Below are positions 37,155 to 48,930 of a DNA stretch of 64,000 bases, in pieces; position 1 is the first letter of the stretch, and every line of letters starts with the position of its first letter. The stretch spans positions 27,702,001 through 27,766,000 of the forward strand of contig NC_092674.1 in the NCBI RefSeq assembly GCF_964355755.1, written 5' to 3'. The stretch is from Antedon mediterranea. Lineage: Eukaryota > Echinodermata > Crinoidea > Comatulida > Antedonidae. The translations under genes were made by a program, and so were the position numbers. Below the pieces are notes generated by a model. It worked only from the letters and a program-made list of their open reading frames with translations, made no database searches and was not told the origin of the DNA.

Positions 37155-38572
37155 GGAAAATTATTCTATGCCAACATTTTTACTAAATCTTCATGTCAAA
37201 TATTGGTTGTAACATTCCAAGAAAAATGAAGTGAATTATTTTTACAATTCCTGAATTTAGGACGTTTTGACAAAAGTAATTTATACTGGTATCCAGTATA
37301 ATTTACAGTACATTGGATATTTCATTTATTTTTCTTTACTAAGCAAAGTAGTCAGTGCTTTCATTTTTTGCCAATCACTTTTATATAAATAATAATGTAA
37401 TTTTAATATAACGTTGTACATGGATGTATCTAAAAAAGCTGCAGATGGGTTACAAATAATTACTTATTAGTTGAAAGATGTTTAAATAATACTAGCTGTT
37501 TACAAGAGGCTTTATTTAGTGGGAAATTAAGTGATACGCCTTAAGGTTGTGTGAAATATGTTTAGGGTGGATAACCACGTCCATCCATCTGACACACCTA
37601 TGCCCATATAATAATTATTAATACTGTGTTAAAATATAAAACATTCATGTTTAATCAATTTAATAAATTTTAATATTATTAGTAAATTACAAGCTAAAAT
37701 AAATTTTCTGAAAATTTTAATATTTAAAGATTTAGAAGATTACAAGTAAGAAATCATCTTAAATCCATTTGTAACCATTTATGATATATTAGTTTCATTT
37801 TAATTGTTTTTTTAATAATATTTTGCTACTTTTATTAGTGAAACTTGTATAGTGAAATAATTTGTTTAATTTAATTGTTTATATTTTTACTTGTATAACA
37901 AACTTTGTCTGGTACAAAGAAATCAAATTTGCATAAATGTAAATGAGGCTAATGAATAAATTTAAACATTTTAAAATAATTTAGATGATAAAATCACAAT
38001 TTAGAAGAATTAGAATTAGTAACATTAGATGTTGAATCAATATTACATATTTTATCATTTTTCCCACATTTGCCATTTTTAGATTAAAAACACATTTATT
38101 TAACATTTATTTTTCACCAGTTCTTCAATCAGCTATGTAAAAATGTTACAGCAATTACTGCAGTAACTAAATTTTAAGTTATGTTTATCCAATTATAAAA
38201 TCATATGTTGTCGCAATAACACAATGTATTAGAAAATAATGTAATAATAGATCACCCAAATGAGGGTTTTTAATCTGTAAATAATGTATACTTACGCCTC
38301 AAAGACAAGCATTATGTATAAGTACAAAATGTAATCATATTTTAAGTATATTACGGTACATCACCTTGAAGGATAAACCTTTTAAATTACCAAAGTTTAA
38401 AATGCTTTAATAATATCTTTCCTTAAAGATTTTTAAAAGTTCAACTTGCTGAATCAAAACAACTTGACAGTAATACCTTTATGCATTCCCAATATTGTGT
38501 ACATTGTTATCATAATGTATTATTTAATGTTAATGGTCAAACAATGTAGCAATTAATATAGTAGAAAGCTGA

Positions 38573-38999
38573 TTGCAGAAAACGATCTGTAGAAACCTAG
38601 CAGAACGTGGTCTGACAGAACGCTATCTGTAGAAACCTTGCAGAACGCTGTCACTCTAGCAGAACGTGATCTGACAGAACGCTATCTGTAGAAAACTTTT
38701 TTCACGAACACTGTCTGACAGAACGCGATCTGTAGAAACCTTGCAGAACGTGGTCTGACAGAACGCGATCTGTAGAAAACTGCTTTCAGAACGCTGTCTG
38801 ACAGAACACGATCTGTAGAAAACTACTTGCAGAACGCGATCTGTAAAAATTGGTTTGCAGAACGCGATCTGTAGAAATCTGTTTGCAGAACGCGATCTGT
38901 AAAAATTAGTTTGCAGTAGGCTACGCGATCTGTAGAAATCTGTTTGCAGAAAACGATCTGTAGAAATCTGTTTGCAGAACGCTGTCTGTAGACCTTTCT
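38573..38999 (+). repeat. Minisatellite built on GCAGAACGCGATCTGTAGAA
   Basis: About 17-20 short units alternating TCTGACAGAACG, GATCTGTAGAAACC and CTGTTTGCAGAACG. The spacing is about 21-27 bp with higher-order variation. The array is the most CpG-dense DNA between KIBRA and the first GPCR. Units are imperfect and contiguous, with no unique spacers. Confidence 0.85.
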
Positions 39000-39150
39000 G
39001 TTCTTAATGTAAAGAAAATACCTTAATGTCAGTTTAGAATAAGTTTTTAGAAGAATTTTAAAATATGAGGTTGTGTAACCAGTATTGGCAGGCCCAACAC
39101 GAAATTTATGTAAATACTTTGACTATTCACTTTTAAATCAGACAGTTGAT

Positions 39151-39257
39151 AACCACTGTTCGGTAGCTTGTATTCATACGGAGTTGGGAGGGTAGAGAGG
39201 GGTAACCACTGTTCCTTAGCTTGTAGTCATACGAAGTTAGGAGGGTAGGGATGGGTT
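39151..39257 (+). repeat. Two-unit direct repeat of about 58 bp
   Basis: AACCACTGTTCGGTAGCTTG and AACCACTGTTCCTTAGCTTG start successive units. Both continue with TCATACG(G/A)AGTT(G/A)GGAGGGTAG. Confidence 0.7.
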
Positions 39258-39526
39258 AATGGCACAGGCAACAGCTAAAATATACTTTTTTGCGTTGGCA
39301 TTGTAATAAAATTATGTTAACAAATATCACTAAAACAAGAGGGGTAAAAAGTATAAATTATGTATGAAAAATACTCCCTTTTAAAATAAGTTTGTATAAT
39401 AACCTTAGATATAAACAGAAGACTATTTTGGTGTACAGATTATATTTAAAAAGCTCTTCTAGTTGATATGGGTGTTTTTCCACCGATTTGACATCTTTGT
39501 AATATTTTGTAAAGAAATTCTGTAAT

Positions 39527-39532
39527 AATAAA
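39527..39532 (+). terminator. Candidate distal poly(A) signal
   Basis: AATAAA followed within 40 bp by GCGCGCGTCCGTGTTTTTTT, a GT/T-rich downstream element. It is the best-formed signal between KIBRA and the first receptor gene. Confidence 0.4.
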
Positions 39533-39540
39533 TTTCAAAA

Positions 39541-41233
39541 GTAAATGCGCGCGTCCGTGTTTTTTTTTATTTGTTTATTTATGTTTAGTTATTTACCTGG
39601 GTAAGTTACTGTATAGCTAATTTTGGTATGTAGATCACCAATTTACCCGGATGATCTGCGCTTGCGAGCCGGGCATGTTCGTTGGTTTCACGGGCATATT
39701 ATCGCTAACTTAGGTGGGTGCGTATCACTTTGCGCGGGTAAATATCTAAGCCTGATTTTGAAATGACAAATGCGAATCGGAACAATACACAATACGTCGA
39801 TGCTGCTATAGTTCAATGCGATTATGTGACGCGGCGCCCTCGGATGATTTAAAATTTCAATACCGTGGTCAGTTGATCCGAATGATGACACACAATTGAT
39901 AATTTACTTGTGTCTGATGCATAAGCAATGAGTGTAGTTATTGGAATTAACAAGAACTTGATTAATTTTGAAGCATGATTGAAGTAAAATCAAACGGAAA
40001 CCGGCTGTGATTTCAACTTTATTGTATTTTGGTCGTTTGAGAGATTACACACGCGCCTATATCGGACCACAAGCATTTCGTTGTTAGTAGTGTATTTTTA
40101 ATGTACACAAGCATTTTGTGATTACAATTTTGTAATGAAACTGGTATTTAATTGGTTTACCAGATACTTTTACATGTATATGATATTGATCTTTGCAACT
40201 GTGTGAAGTGAATGTTATATTCAAGTATTATATTACGGTGCATTACTGGATTTTAATTTAATGGTTTTCAACAATATTCGTATGTATTTAGTTATTTACT
40301 GAATTCTATCTTCGTGTACGATGTTTAAATTGTTTACATAAGCGCATTGTAGGAAGTGCTGACGACATCCAACTGTTTCGATTGTATCGGTTTAAAAGTA
40401 CAGTGTAATGTCTAAAACCTAACAGGCTTGCTAGGCCTAACAATGCTGATGTTTATGCTTTTGTTTCAATTGTTTTATTATTCAATCATGCCAGATAATT
40501 AATTGACTTTCTGTACCAGGATATAACTTACAAAAAATAAGAAACTTTGAACACAATACAAGAATAATATACAGGACTGAAGACTTCAAGTAAACTCAAT
40601 ACAAAAGTCATTAATATCCTGTATTTTTTTCACAACGCAATTGCTGAGAACTGTTTCGTCTCTGTGATAATATGTTTACATTAGTGTGTTTATAGAGATA
40701 TATACTACAATATCTATATGGATTGTTACAGGTAGTTTAGTTCAGTGATTTAAAACGTGCCTGAATAATTTCTGAATGAAAGAACGATAGAATATTACTA
40801 ATAGGAAACTACTCTCCTTATCCGTATAATCCATGCAATATCCGGAATACATTTGAATTAAGGAGCTATTTCACTGATATGAAGAAAAATTACGAAATAC
40901 AACCTGATTATTATTTTCAAGATGATTAATTAGTATTCATTTTTATGATTTTGTCAACCAAAAGGCATGAACTTCTGTTCCGGGTGTCTTGACACGTCTA
41001 CGATCGATCAAACACAACATTGTTATTTACTTATAATTCACGGCTTAGATGTTTTTAATATATTCTCAAGAACCTAGGTGTTGTTGAATATCGTTATCAA
41101 TACGTTTTTCCGGGTCTATGACATTTTTACTGTCGTAGCAAACGTATTGCTGGTTGCAGTTTGATGTTAACTATGGAATTAATAAGACTATATTCTTAAG
41201 AGGCGCAATTATCTTACAACTTCCTTCACAATA
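39541..41233. other. Intergenic flank upstream of the first GPCR
   Basis: AT-rich with a slightly CpG-richer patch at 39650-39850. No exon, SINE or MITE recognised. It should contain the promoter and any 5' non-coding exon of the receptor gene, but no TATA or initiator can be assigned. Confidence 0.4.
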
Positions 41234-41320
41234 GGGAACTGTGGCGCTTGGCCTTCACAAACATTTTACAGGGAACTGTGTGGCACTTGGCCTTTACAAA
41301 CATTTAACAGGGAACTGTGG
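41234..41320 (+). repeat. Short tandem repeat (about 39 bp) just upstream of the first GPCR
   Basis: GGGAACTGTGGCGCTTGGCC with TTCACAAACATTTTACA is repeated at 41271 (GGGAACTGTGTGGCACTTGG) and begun a third time at 41311. It ends 37 bp before the receptor ATG, so it falls in the leader or core promoter. Confidence 0.7.
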
Positions 41321-41356
41321 TCACACTTATAAGAGCAATTGGAACCAAGGCCTACT

Positions 41357-42412
41357 ATGGACGCGGTAGGATTGGAAATAAACTCGACAGAACTGGAAGA
41401 TGATGAATACCATGTAATTTCCATAGTCTTCCAGGCTGGGATAATGCTACTTATTATTATAGCAGGGTTGGTAGGAAATGCTGTCACGCTTTGCGCTTTG
41501 ATGATAAACACTACACTGCAAACCAAATCTTACGTGTTTGTGGCTAATTTAGCCGTTGCGGATATATTAAACTGTTTACTAGGAATGCCGGTGATTTTTG
41601 TGTCTTCAATTCTGAATAAGTGGGTTTTTGGTGACGCGTTGTGTGTCGTCATGGGTGCAACAACAGTATTATTTTGTTTAGCAAGTTTGCTGACGCTATG
41701 TGCAATATCAATTGAACGCTATGTGTGCATTACGGCTCCATTAAAATACGAAGCAATATTAACAGAAAACAGGTTAAAGTTGTTAATTTTCTGGACATGG
41801 TTTCAAGCGTTGATCTTCGCGCTTTTTCCAATTTTTGGATGGTCAGTGTACGTTTACACGCCAAACGAATTTTTGTGTACTGCGGCGTGGAATAAAAATA
41901 TATCGTACACTATCCTTCTGTTTATTACATGCATTATTGGACCATTCATATTTATGGTGTTTGCCTATCTGAAAATATTAAAAGTTGCGCGTACGCAGCT
42001 TCGTAAAGTAGCGGCGCAAGATCGCGGACTATCTTCTGCCGCAGACAAAACCAAGTTACGTAAGGAGACAAAAGCCGCGTTCACACTGTTAATCGTGATC
42101 GGAACATTTCTCGTTTGTTGGATACCGCACGTGATCAGTATGGCGTGCGTGATGTTTGAGAATTGTCCTTTGCCCGATTGGTATTTTACGATAAGTACGT
42201 GGTTAGCTATGGCTAATTCTGCGTGCAATCCACTCATTTACGGCATTCTTAACAAAACATTTAGAACCACGTGCATTGCGATATTCCGAAGGCGGCGTCT
42301 AAATCGAATGCATATAATTTCAAAGAGTGCGTGCAACAATTTATCACTTCGAAATAATTCATGTAGGCCTAAGCAATTTGATAAAGCTATAACTGGAAAT
42401 AAAAACATTTAA
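41357..42412 (+). CDS. Intronless class A (rhodopsin-like) GPCR 1, orphan
   Basis: 351 residues from the ATG at 41357; no ATG lies upstream in this open frame. Seven membrane segments. Landmarks: an N-glycosylation sequon (N9), GLVGNAV in TM1 (N41 = 1.50), LAVAD in TM2, C96 at the top of TM3, SIERY at its base (R121 = 3.50), FGWSVYVYTP and FLCTAAW in loop 2, VCWIP in TM6 and NSACNPLIY in TM7. A basic tail follows (FRRRRLNR). It is a plasma-membrane receptor coupled to G proteins; the ligand is unknown. Position 3.32 is Thr103 and 7.43 is Met, so the aspartate and tyrosine that bind amines are absent. The loop-2 pattern C-x3-W resembles GPR161-like receptors. It is paralogous to the receptor at 49802. 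Confidence 0.92.
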   Translation: MDAVGLEINSTELEDDEYHVISIVFQAGIMLLIIIAGLVGNAVTLCALMINTTLQTKSYVFVANLAVADILNCLLGMPVIFVSSILNKWVFGDALCVVMGATTVLFCLASLLTLCAISIERYVCITAPLKYEAILTENRLKLLIFWTWFQALIFALFPIFGWSVYVYTPNEFLCTAAWNKNISYTILLFITCIIGPFIFMVFAYLKILKVARTQLRKVAAQDRGLSSAADKTKLRKETKAAFTLLIVIGTFLVCWIPHVISMACVMFENCPLPDWYFTISTWLAMANSACNPLIYGILNKTFRTTCIAIFRRRRLNRMHIISKSACNNLSLRNNSCRPKQFDKAITGNKNI

Positions 42413-42500
42413 GAATTTCTTCAATGTCGTGCCCGTCACAATCAACTGTATATTCTAAATATATAGATCTCGCTTTTATTTTGTAAAAGATATTTTACAA

Positions 42501-42684
42501 AAGCACTATCTATCTATATCAAACTTTATGCACCGGTGCTTTATGTGACAAAAAATGTCATGTGCCCATATATGGACGTGGTGTTGTCATATCACTACCA
42601 TATTTAAGCATATCACTACCATATTTGAGCACATCACACTGTTTTGTCACATCAATCGAGTTTGATAGTGTAGACAGAGCTTTA
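42501..42684. mobile_element. MITE-like family B, longest copy
   Basis: 184 bp between CACTATCTATCTATATCAAA and GTTTGATAGTGTAGACAGAG plus CTTTA. The arms pair: TTTATGTGACAAAAAATG against TGTTTTGTCACATCA. The unit CATATCACTACCATATTT is tandemly doubled. It begins about 90 bp after the GPCR 1 stop. Confidence 0.75.
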
Positions 42685-43581
42685 TAAAATACAACAACGT
42701 TAGACGTTGTAAACAGTTGTCGTGATTTTAAAATTGCTAATCTTGGTAAACAACGGTCAATGCCAAATTGTATATATGAATCATTGTACTTTTCCTGTAT
42801 CATCATTGATTTAATGTTGAATTGTATACTATATAGGGGTCTCCAAGTTCCGGGAGATATTTTTAGAAAGTATGTTAATAGATAAAATTTACACACGATC
42901 AACTAATTTAGGCACCCTTTACAGAATTAATCCTGGGCGTTTTCGAATAAATATGGTATCTGTAAAAAAAAATTCTCAGTGAATCTTATCTAATAGCAGC
43001 AGACGCACAAATATTTACATTAAATAGTAAAATAATATTTACAGTAAATGGTAAAATAATATTTACAATAAATAATAAAATGATCAAATTAATTAAAGTC
43101 TCGTTCAATTGTGTGTTCATGTCTTTTTGATTTGTTTACAGTAGGCTATACAAGCTATTGTCTGTAATTAATTACAGTTTTATCACATTTGAATAATCAA
43201 TAGGACAATCAACGTTATATAAATAATATATCATTGCAGATGTGCTGCTTTTTAACTACTGTGCTGGCCAAAGCCTTTGATCGCGACAATATGTTTTCGA
43301 TAGTTCTCTAACATATGGTATTCCAATCGTGTTTTTTTTCTTGGATATTGTTTATTAACCCAAGATTATGGCAAGATGAGACGGTCAGTCTGTGTCTCCG
43401 TATAGAACTTAAGACAAAATCTTATTTAATTAGTTAATTAAATAACACGTATAAAGCGAGTCAGAAGGGATCGGCCGTGTATTAATTATTTTTCAACAAT
43501 CATGAATTAAGGAACGTCGTTAAGTTTATATGGACAAAGCTTACAATACATGATCAGGGGAACATGGTTACGGTCGAGTAT
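42685..43581. other. Intergenic AT-rich sequence
   Basis: No gene or repeat family recognised apart from a short run of AATAATATTTACA-like units at 43010-43080. Confidence 0.4.
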
Positions 43582-43725
43582 AATGCTTGGTTCCCACTAG
43601 GACGCAACGCTAGCGTGTGTTGACCAATGACAAGCGACAGCGCGAATAATCCATCGCTTGTGATTGGTCAAATCACTTACGTTGCGTTACGTCCTTGTTT
43701 TGCGTCTCTAGTGGGAAGCAAGTAT
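43582..43725. mobile_element. MITE-like family A copy
   Basis: Ends GCTTGGTTCCCACTAGGACG and GCGTCTCTAGTGGGAAGCAA. Inside, TTGACCAATGACAAGCGACA faces CTTGTGATTGGTCAAATCAC. This is a self-complementary element of about 144 bp without coding capacity. Confidence 0.85.
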
Positions 43726-45382
43726 AACGAAGAATATCGTTAATTTCTCATGAGGATACGATGATCGATATCCTATCAGAAAATTGTATTTCAATATGAT
43801 AGTAAAGCAGATTTGAAGTGTGTACGTGATCTAACTAACAGTAATTATCAATAGCAAACGTCATAATGGTCAGTACATTACTTAAAAATAAACACTCAAG
43901 TATATACATATATATACTTAGATGATTCAGTTCCCAGCCAATTAGATCAATCAAAGTTGTGCGAGCAAAGTAATAAACAAACAAGATTTTTCAGGGGCCG
44001 CGGATTTATGCGCGTACTGCATGCAATATTATTACTTTGCCGCCGCCCGAAATGTCCTGTTTTTTTTTCCCCATTCAGTTGTAATTGTCGCCCGAGATTA
44101 AACAAAAGAAAGACATACGGTTACTGTGACAACGATCATCGTCGAGCGATACGTGCCTGTAAATAAAGAGTTGCGAACTTGAATTGCCTATTTTCACCTG
44201 AAAAATAAACGCATTTTGGTCCCTGGCTGTAACATGATATTGACGCGTGTATCGTACTCATACAGCGAGCTGGAGCACAAAAAAATACGTACAAAGGAGA
44301 CCGCCAGACAATCGCGTATATTGCGTATTATTATACGTAAACAATAAAACGCCTTGGTGTGGCTATATAGTATCATCATCAATAGAGGATATGTTAATAT
44401 TAATTAACTGGCTGTGGTAACTGTACTGTAGTTACATTATAACAACCGATTTTTTAGGCCACCCACTGATACGTACTCAACTGTATCAATACCTATTTAT
44501 ATTGATATATTTAATTTCTTCAACAAATTGATGTAAATTAATGTTGAGCTATAAGCATTGAATTTCGGGGCTTCCCCAAGAGGTACGTTGAACTTGAACG
44601 CAACGCAATCAAAACAAAATAGTGACTGAATGAAATCAGCAACAAAATGTTATATCGTCCTGTAATTAGTCACGTGTGTTTATTGGAGTGAAGTATGTTC
44701 GTTTTGCTCATTGGTAGCATGCTATATATGAGTGTCTTTTCCTGCAAATTAAAGGTGCCATTTATCATGAATTTTATGTGCGAGAGCACCATTTCCGGCC
44801 ATCTGGGGCGTCATTAAAGTTCGCTTCGCCACACAGGTCCTGTCGACGGCCCTGGACAAACACTTTTTCAGCCGTGTGCAAACGCTGACTTGCGCGAAGC
44901 GCCCTGTTGTGACGCTTTTACTCAAAATAAGCCTATGGGGGAAAATGTCACCTTTTAGTAGGCCTACCTCAGTTTTCATATTTAAAATATCAATTTTTAA
45001 TACATTTATAATAACGTGAGAGTGCCATTTCTAACCATCTAGGGTTGTTATATTTTCAAACTCGCCTCGACTCGGCCCCAACCATGATTTTGGTGTGGAC
45101 TCTCTACAGTTGCGAGAGAAAGACCTGAAAACAAGTTACCGTCCTTTTGCTGAAGAATATACCGTATTACTTTTATGATTGTTTGCAAAATAGCGTCCTC
45201 AATTTTCAAGTTATGATTTCATTTATTTCAAATAACTTAGGGTACCATTAGACCACGAATTTTGATTTTAGGAAAATCTATTTTTGACGTCACAAAATCT
45301 CGAGTTTTCTATAAATTCAGTATGGTCCGAAATACTGAACAGCACGCCCTCTGTCGCTATCTGTATTTTGCCAAGTATTATT
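43726..45382. other. Intergenic sequence with a weak two-copy motif
   Basis: No exon recognised. A segment GAGAGCACCATTTCCGGCCA at 44781 recurs as GAGAGTGCCATTTCTAACCA at 45019. Both are followed by TCTGGGG/TCTAGGG and a CpG-bearing stretch, suggesting two diverged copies of an unnamed repeat. Confidence 0.35.
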
Positions 45383-45753
45383 AAGGCCCATTTACATTTA
45401 GGGCGATGATGATCGACGATAAATCGAAAAATATGCATTTTTCATACCTGAAACAAAGGAAATTTAAAAAGTTCATCCTAGAACTATAGGATAACCATCT
45501 CTGCTGCCTTTGATGAAAATTATATTTTCACACATCCAATCAAATGACGTCATGATTGGTTAGACAATACAAGGATTGTATTGATCATGACGTCATTTGA
45601 TTGGATTTAATAAAAACTCAACTATATCAAAGATAGCATAAATGATTATCCTATAGTTCTAGAATAAAAACTTCACAAATTTCTATTGTTTTTGAAAAAT
45701 GTATGTTTATCTATTTATCGTCGATCGTTATCGTTCTAGTGTAAATGGGCCTT
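45383..45753. mobile_element. Long inverted-repeat MITE, family G
   Basis: About 371 bp. Left end AAGGCCCATTTACATTTAGG, right end TTCTAGTGTAAATGGGCCTT. The arms stay self-complementary through GATCGACGATAAAT / ATTTATCGTCGATC, CCTAGAACTATAGGATAACC / GATTATCCTATAGTTCTAG and AATGACGTCATGATTGG / ATCATGACGTCATTTGATTGG. The whole element could fold into one long hairpin. It has no open frame. Confidence 0.85.
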
Positions 45754-46265
45754 TAGTCCAGAGAGTTGTAAAATAATAATACTGTATTTTTACAACTCCC
45801 TGATTAGTCTGCCCATGGAAATCCTAATTCTCCATGTTCTGCCAGTGTGTTGTTGTTGTAAACCCTCCAGGTGTTTCTTTTATTAAGAAGATTTATATCA
45901 AACGGTAATTGATTCAAATAGCTTATTTTAAAGCAATATGCCTTTGTTGACTCGATCAGGCCTACATGATATTGCAAATTGAAAAACATCAATATTTCTT
46001 CATTTACATAGATTAAAAATACATGTTGTAATATTCGATGATAGGCCTGCTCATAGTATTAATTGACGTAAAGAGAATGCATTAAAACATGCATATGTAA
46101 ATGTGTTATTCTAAGCAATAACACTGTCACTAAATGATGGCCATATTGTTTTTTTATGAGGGAAAATTCGGGAAAATTGAGAACCCAAAAATCCTAAAAT
46201 GCTATATACGTAGGCCTACAAACTTGTTTTCACCTAGGCGAACCTAACGCGCGCTAAACCCTCCC

Positions 46266-46597
46266 TTAAAGCGTGGTTCCCACTAGCGACGCAACGGAAG
46301 GACGTAACGCAACGCAAGTGAATTGACCAATCACAAGCGATGGCTTATTCGCTTGTGATTGCTAACTGTCTATAACTTCGCTTGTCATTGGTTAAAACGC
46401 TTGCGTTGCGTTTACGTTCTAGTGGGAACCACGCTTTAGCTTGGTTCCCACTAGGACGTAACGCAAAGACGTAAACGCAACGCAAGCGTGTTGACTAATG
46501 ACAACTGACAGTTCGAATGATTCATCGCTTGTGATTGGTCAATTCAATTGCGTTGCGTTACGTCTTCGTGTTGCGTCTCTAGTGGAAACCAAGCATA
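46266..46597. mobile_element. Two back-to-back MITE-like family A copies
   Basis: Copy 1: 46266-46438, TTAAAGCGTGGTTCCCACTA to GTGGGAACCACGCTTTA. Copy 2: 46437-46597, GCTTGGTTCCCACTAGGACG to CTCTAGTGGAAACCAAGC. They share the TTTA junction. Interiors carry CCAATCACAAGCGA and TCGCTTGTGATTGG in opposite orientations. Confidence 0.85.
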
Positions 46598-46600
46598 ACT

Positions 46601-47002
46601 CTTATTGATAACAAACTTAAACAGCTAAATTTCAAACTGTTGCATTGTATTATTCGTACCAATAGAAGGCTCTTTAAATGGAATATTAATAATACAGACA
46701 CTTGCCTGCAATGTAATGTAATAGAAGATGATAAACACTTCTTTTACCAATGTACTGAAGCAAATGAGTTATGGAAATACATTAATGTTTATACCACATA
46801 TAAGTTTGGAATTGAGGCAAACTTTCAAAATATTGTACTCGGTACCGGAAACAGATATGTTGACCACATGTTCTCTCTTGGATGCTTCTGTATCTATAAA
46901 GCACACATTTTGAAAAAAGTAAAGAAATGGAATTATGGTTCACTTTCTCGCCTCTTTTTGGCAGAAAAAAATAATAGGTTATACCTTAACCGACTATTAT
47001 AA
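46601..47002 (+). pseudogene. 3' fragment of a non-LTR retrotransposon ORF2 (zf-RVT region)
   Basis: An open frame of 133 codons without an ATG at its natural left edge. It reads KLKQLNFKLLHCIIRTNRRL followed by FKWNI, then a zinc-knuckle-like C-x2-C-x8-H-x4-C arrangement (DTCLQCNVIEDDKHFFYQC), then ELWKYI. This is the C-terminal zf-RVT pattern of L1/Tx1-like LINEs. The frame ends at TAA 47000; an A-rich tail (47069-47100) follows. Reverse transcriptase and endonuclease are missing. The fragment starts 4 bp after a family A element, so its 5' side is truncated. Confidence 0.75.
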
Positions 47003-47839
47003 TACGGTATATTCAACAGAGGTTTATATAACGCTGTGCAATGCCAATAGGTGGTTAAATCTTTATATAGAATTATTAAAAAAAAAAAAAATGAAAATAA
47101 ATGAAATAAATATTAAAAACAAAACGAAACGTAACATATAAGTAAGCAACAAATATAACCATGAGACATAAAACTAAAACACAAGAGTAAGGAAAGAATT
47201 TTTTTTTTTTAAGCTTACTATAAAATTATTTGAATTTTATATTTTTATTTATGTTCTTATTGTAAAAAAAAGAATTAAGAATAATAATTTTATTGCATTT
47301 TATATATTGTAAATATTTATTTATTTATATACCTTTGTCGTGGGTATGTATGTATGCATGTGTGCAATCATGTACTCGAATATATGCACTTGTGTGTTTT
47401 GTACAGAGACATAGACCTATTGTAGAAAGGAATAGTTAAAATAAAAGAAAATAATGAAAAAAGTGGATAATACATATAAAAGTATAAAGTATATATATAT
47501 ATATATATATATATTTGACCGAATTGTTTCGATCAAATCGTACTAAAGATAAAAGAAAGTACAAGAAAATAACAGAACAGAATAACAAGGGAATATATAT
47601 TTGGATGAAGTGTAAAATCATTGTATTGATCATTTGAGAATGAAATGAATAAAATAGTGGTTAACGCCACAAAAGAGAAAAAAAAAAACTCTTATTGGCT
47701 GTGTATTTTTAGTACTGTGCATAATTATGCGCATAGAACAAACGCTTTGGATTCCTGCGAAAACATTTGGCATTTAAAACATGAACTACCAGTAACTAAT
47801 AAATATGACATGAATTGCGGTGGATTTTGTTAGCATTCA
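47003..47839. other. LINE tail and low-complexity AT-rich sequence
   Basis: A-rich and T-rich runs, plus a (TA) microsatellite at about 47490-47514. No gene recognised. The region 47003-47640 may be the LINE 3' untranslated part. Confidence 0.4.
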
Positions 47840-48192
47840 TTAAAGATGTATTGTCCCCCAAAAACATGAAAAATGAAAATTAATTAAATCAGACTTTGAA
47901 TATATTATTTTGTAGTTTTAATAAAGTTAATCACTTCCATAGAAAAAAACGAAAAAAAAAAAATTATGTTTTCACTTAGAAAATGACACAATAAATGGTT
48001 AAATTCAACCAAAAATCCATTGGCTGGCAGCCAATTTGACCATTTTTTGCTTTAAATTACGTTTTTTTAGGTCAATACATATTTTTTCGATCCAATTTTT
48101 GGTCAAAGTGGATACCTATATGTTACATTAATATGGAATATTCAACAAAAAATGTTATAAGCACTTTTTTCAGGGTGACAATACATCTTTAA
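47840..48192. mobile_element. MITE-like family C, near full-length copy
   Basis: 353 bp from TTAAAGATGTATTGTCCCCC to GTGACAATACATCTTTAA. It aligns by eye along its whole length with 32315-32669, including AATCCATTGGCTGGCAGCCA. TTAA is present at both outer ends. Confidence 0.88.
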
Positions 48193-48334
48193 TTAGTCTT
48201 TATGGAAGCAATCTAATAAACTGTATTGTAAATAAACAGTAAATTATTAAAATATAAATTGGAATCGATGTTGATGCTACTAAAACTAGATAATGATTAA
48301 TGATTTCGGTCCGGTACAGATTCGTCTCAACTAG

Positions 48335-48502
48335 CCATAAACCTATTTTTCATTAGGCGAATGTGTTTGCGTGCGAATCGACAGCGTCAGCCTATACGCC
48401 TGCGCAGAGAAGGATTTGGAAGATGAATACGTATTCGATTTCGTTTAAGCCCACGCTTCAGACTCGCGTGAACAAATTTGGCTAGTGAAAAATCGGCTTT
48501 AT
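48335..48502. mobile_element. Inverted-repeat element, family F
   Basis: CATAAACCTATTTTTCATTA with GGCGAATGTGTTTGCG at the left is the imperfect inverted complement of CGCGTGAACAAATTTGGCTA with GTGAAAAATCGGCTTTAT at the right. About 168 bp, CpG-richer than its flanks. A possible half copy is at 46215-46255. Confidence 0.55.
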
Positions 48503-48930
48503 TAACGGTTTTATGAAAGAATGAAGAAGTTCGTGTCTTGGCAGAACATCGTACCAAAATTCATTTTCATTGGTTTTTCGACATTGCACTTTAAGTTCTA
48601 CTGTTCTGTTCATTAAATTGATTTTTTAAGTCTATTAAAAACTAATTTCGTATTATGTTTACAATTTAGTTCGTGTTAAAACATGAGGGAATTATTTAGG
48701 CCTTCCTGGTGTAATAGTTAACATGTAATTAAGCCTATCGCAAATTGGAACTCGTTAAATGCTCGTTAAAAACTAAATATTGCCAGTATAACATTTTTAG
48801 TCGTGTGCAAACGCGACTCTACAGCTCTCTATGTCGGTCGGTTTATCGGTAAACAATATTAATAACTCAAATTTAAGCACACGACTGCAGCCATGTATAT
48901 GGCCTTGTTATTATTTAGGAACATTGCCTC

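Larger units (their letters stand above)
36771..39532 (+). other. Probable long 3' UTR of KIBRA, or downstream flank
   Basis: No coding exon after the stop at 36768-36770. It contains a family B element (37011-37154), several AATAAA hexamers (for example 37662) and a minisatellite (about 38573-38999). It ends in AATAAA at 39527 with GT/T-rich sequence after it. Whether the transcript runs to 39.5 kb or stops at an earlier signal cannot be decided from sequence alone. Confidence 0.4.

Noticed and set aside
38573-38999. CRISPR-like regular repeats here and in the other minisatellites (15660, 33776, 56119, 59855)
   Set aside because: Units are contiguous or separated only by diverged repeat sequence, with no unique spacers and no cas genes. 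The host is plainly eukaryotic.
41339-41356. Longer N-terminus of GPCR 1 starting at 41339
   Set aside because: 41339 is TTG, not ATG. The first ATG in frame is 41357, with an N-terminal region of normal length.
44749-44979. A coding exon on either strand in the CpG-bearing patch
   Set aside because: No splice-bounded conserved peptide. Part of the patch recurs at 45019 as a diverged repeat.
46640-47002. A host gene encoding a 120-residue zinc-binding protein
   Set aside because: The cysteine/histidine spacing and flanking words match the LINE zf-RVT end. The frame continues left without an ATG and abuts a MITE.
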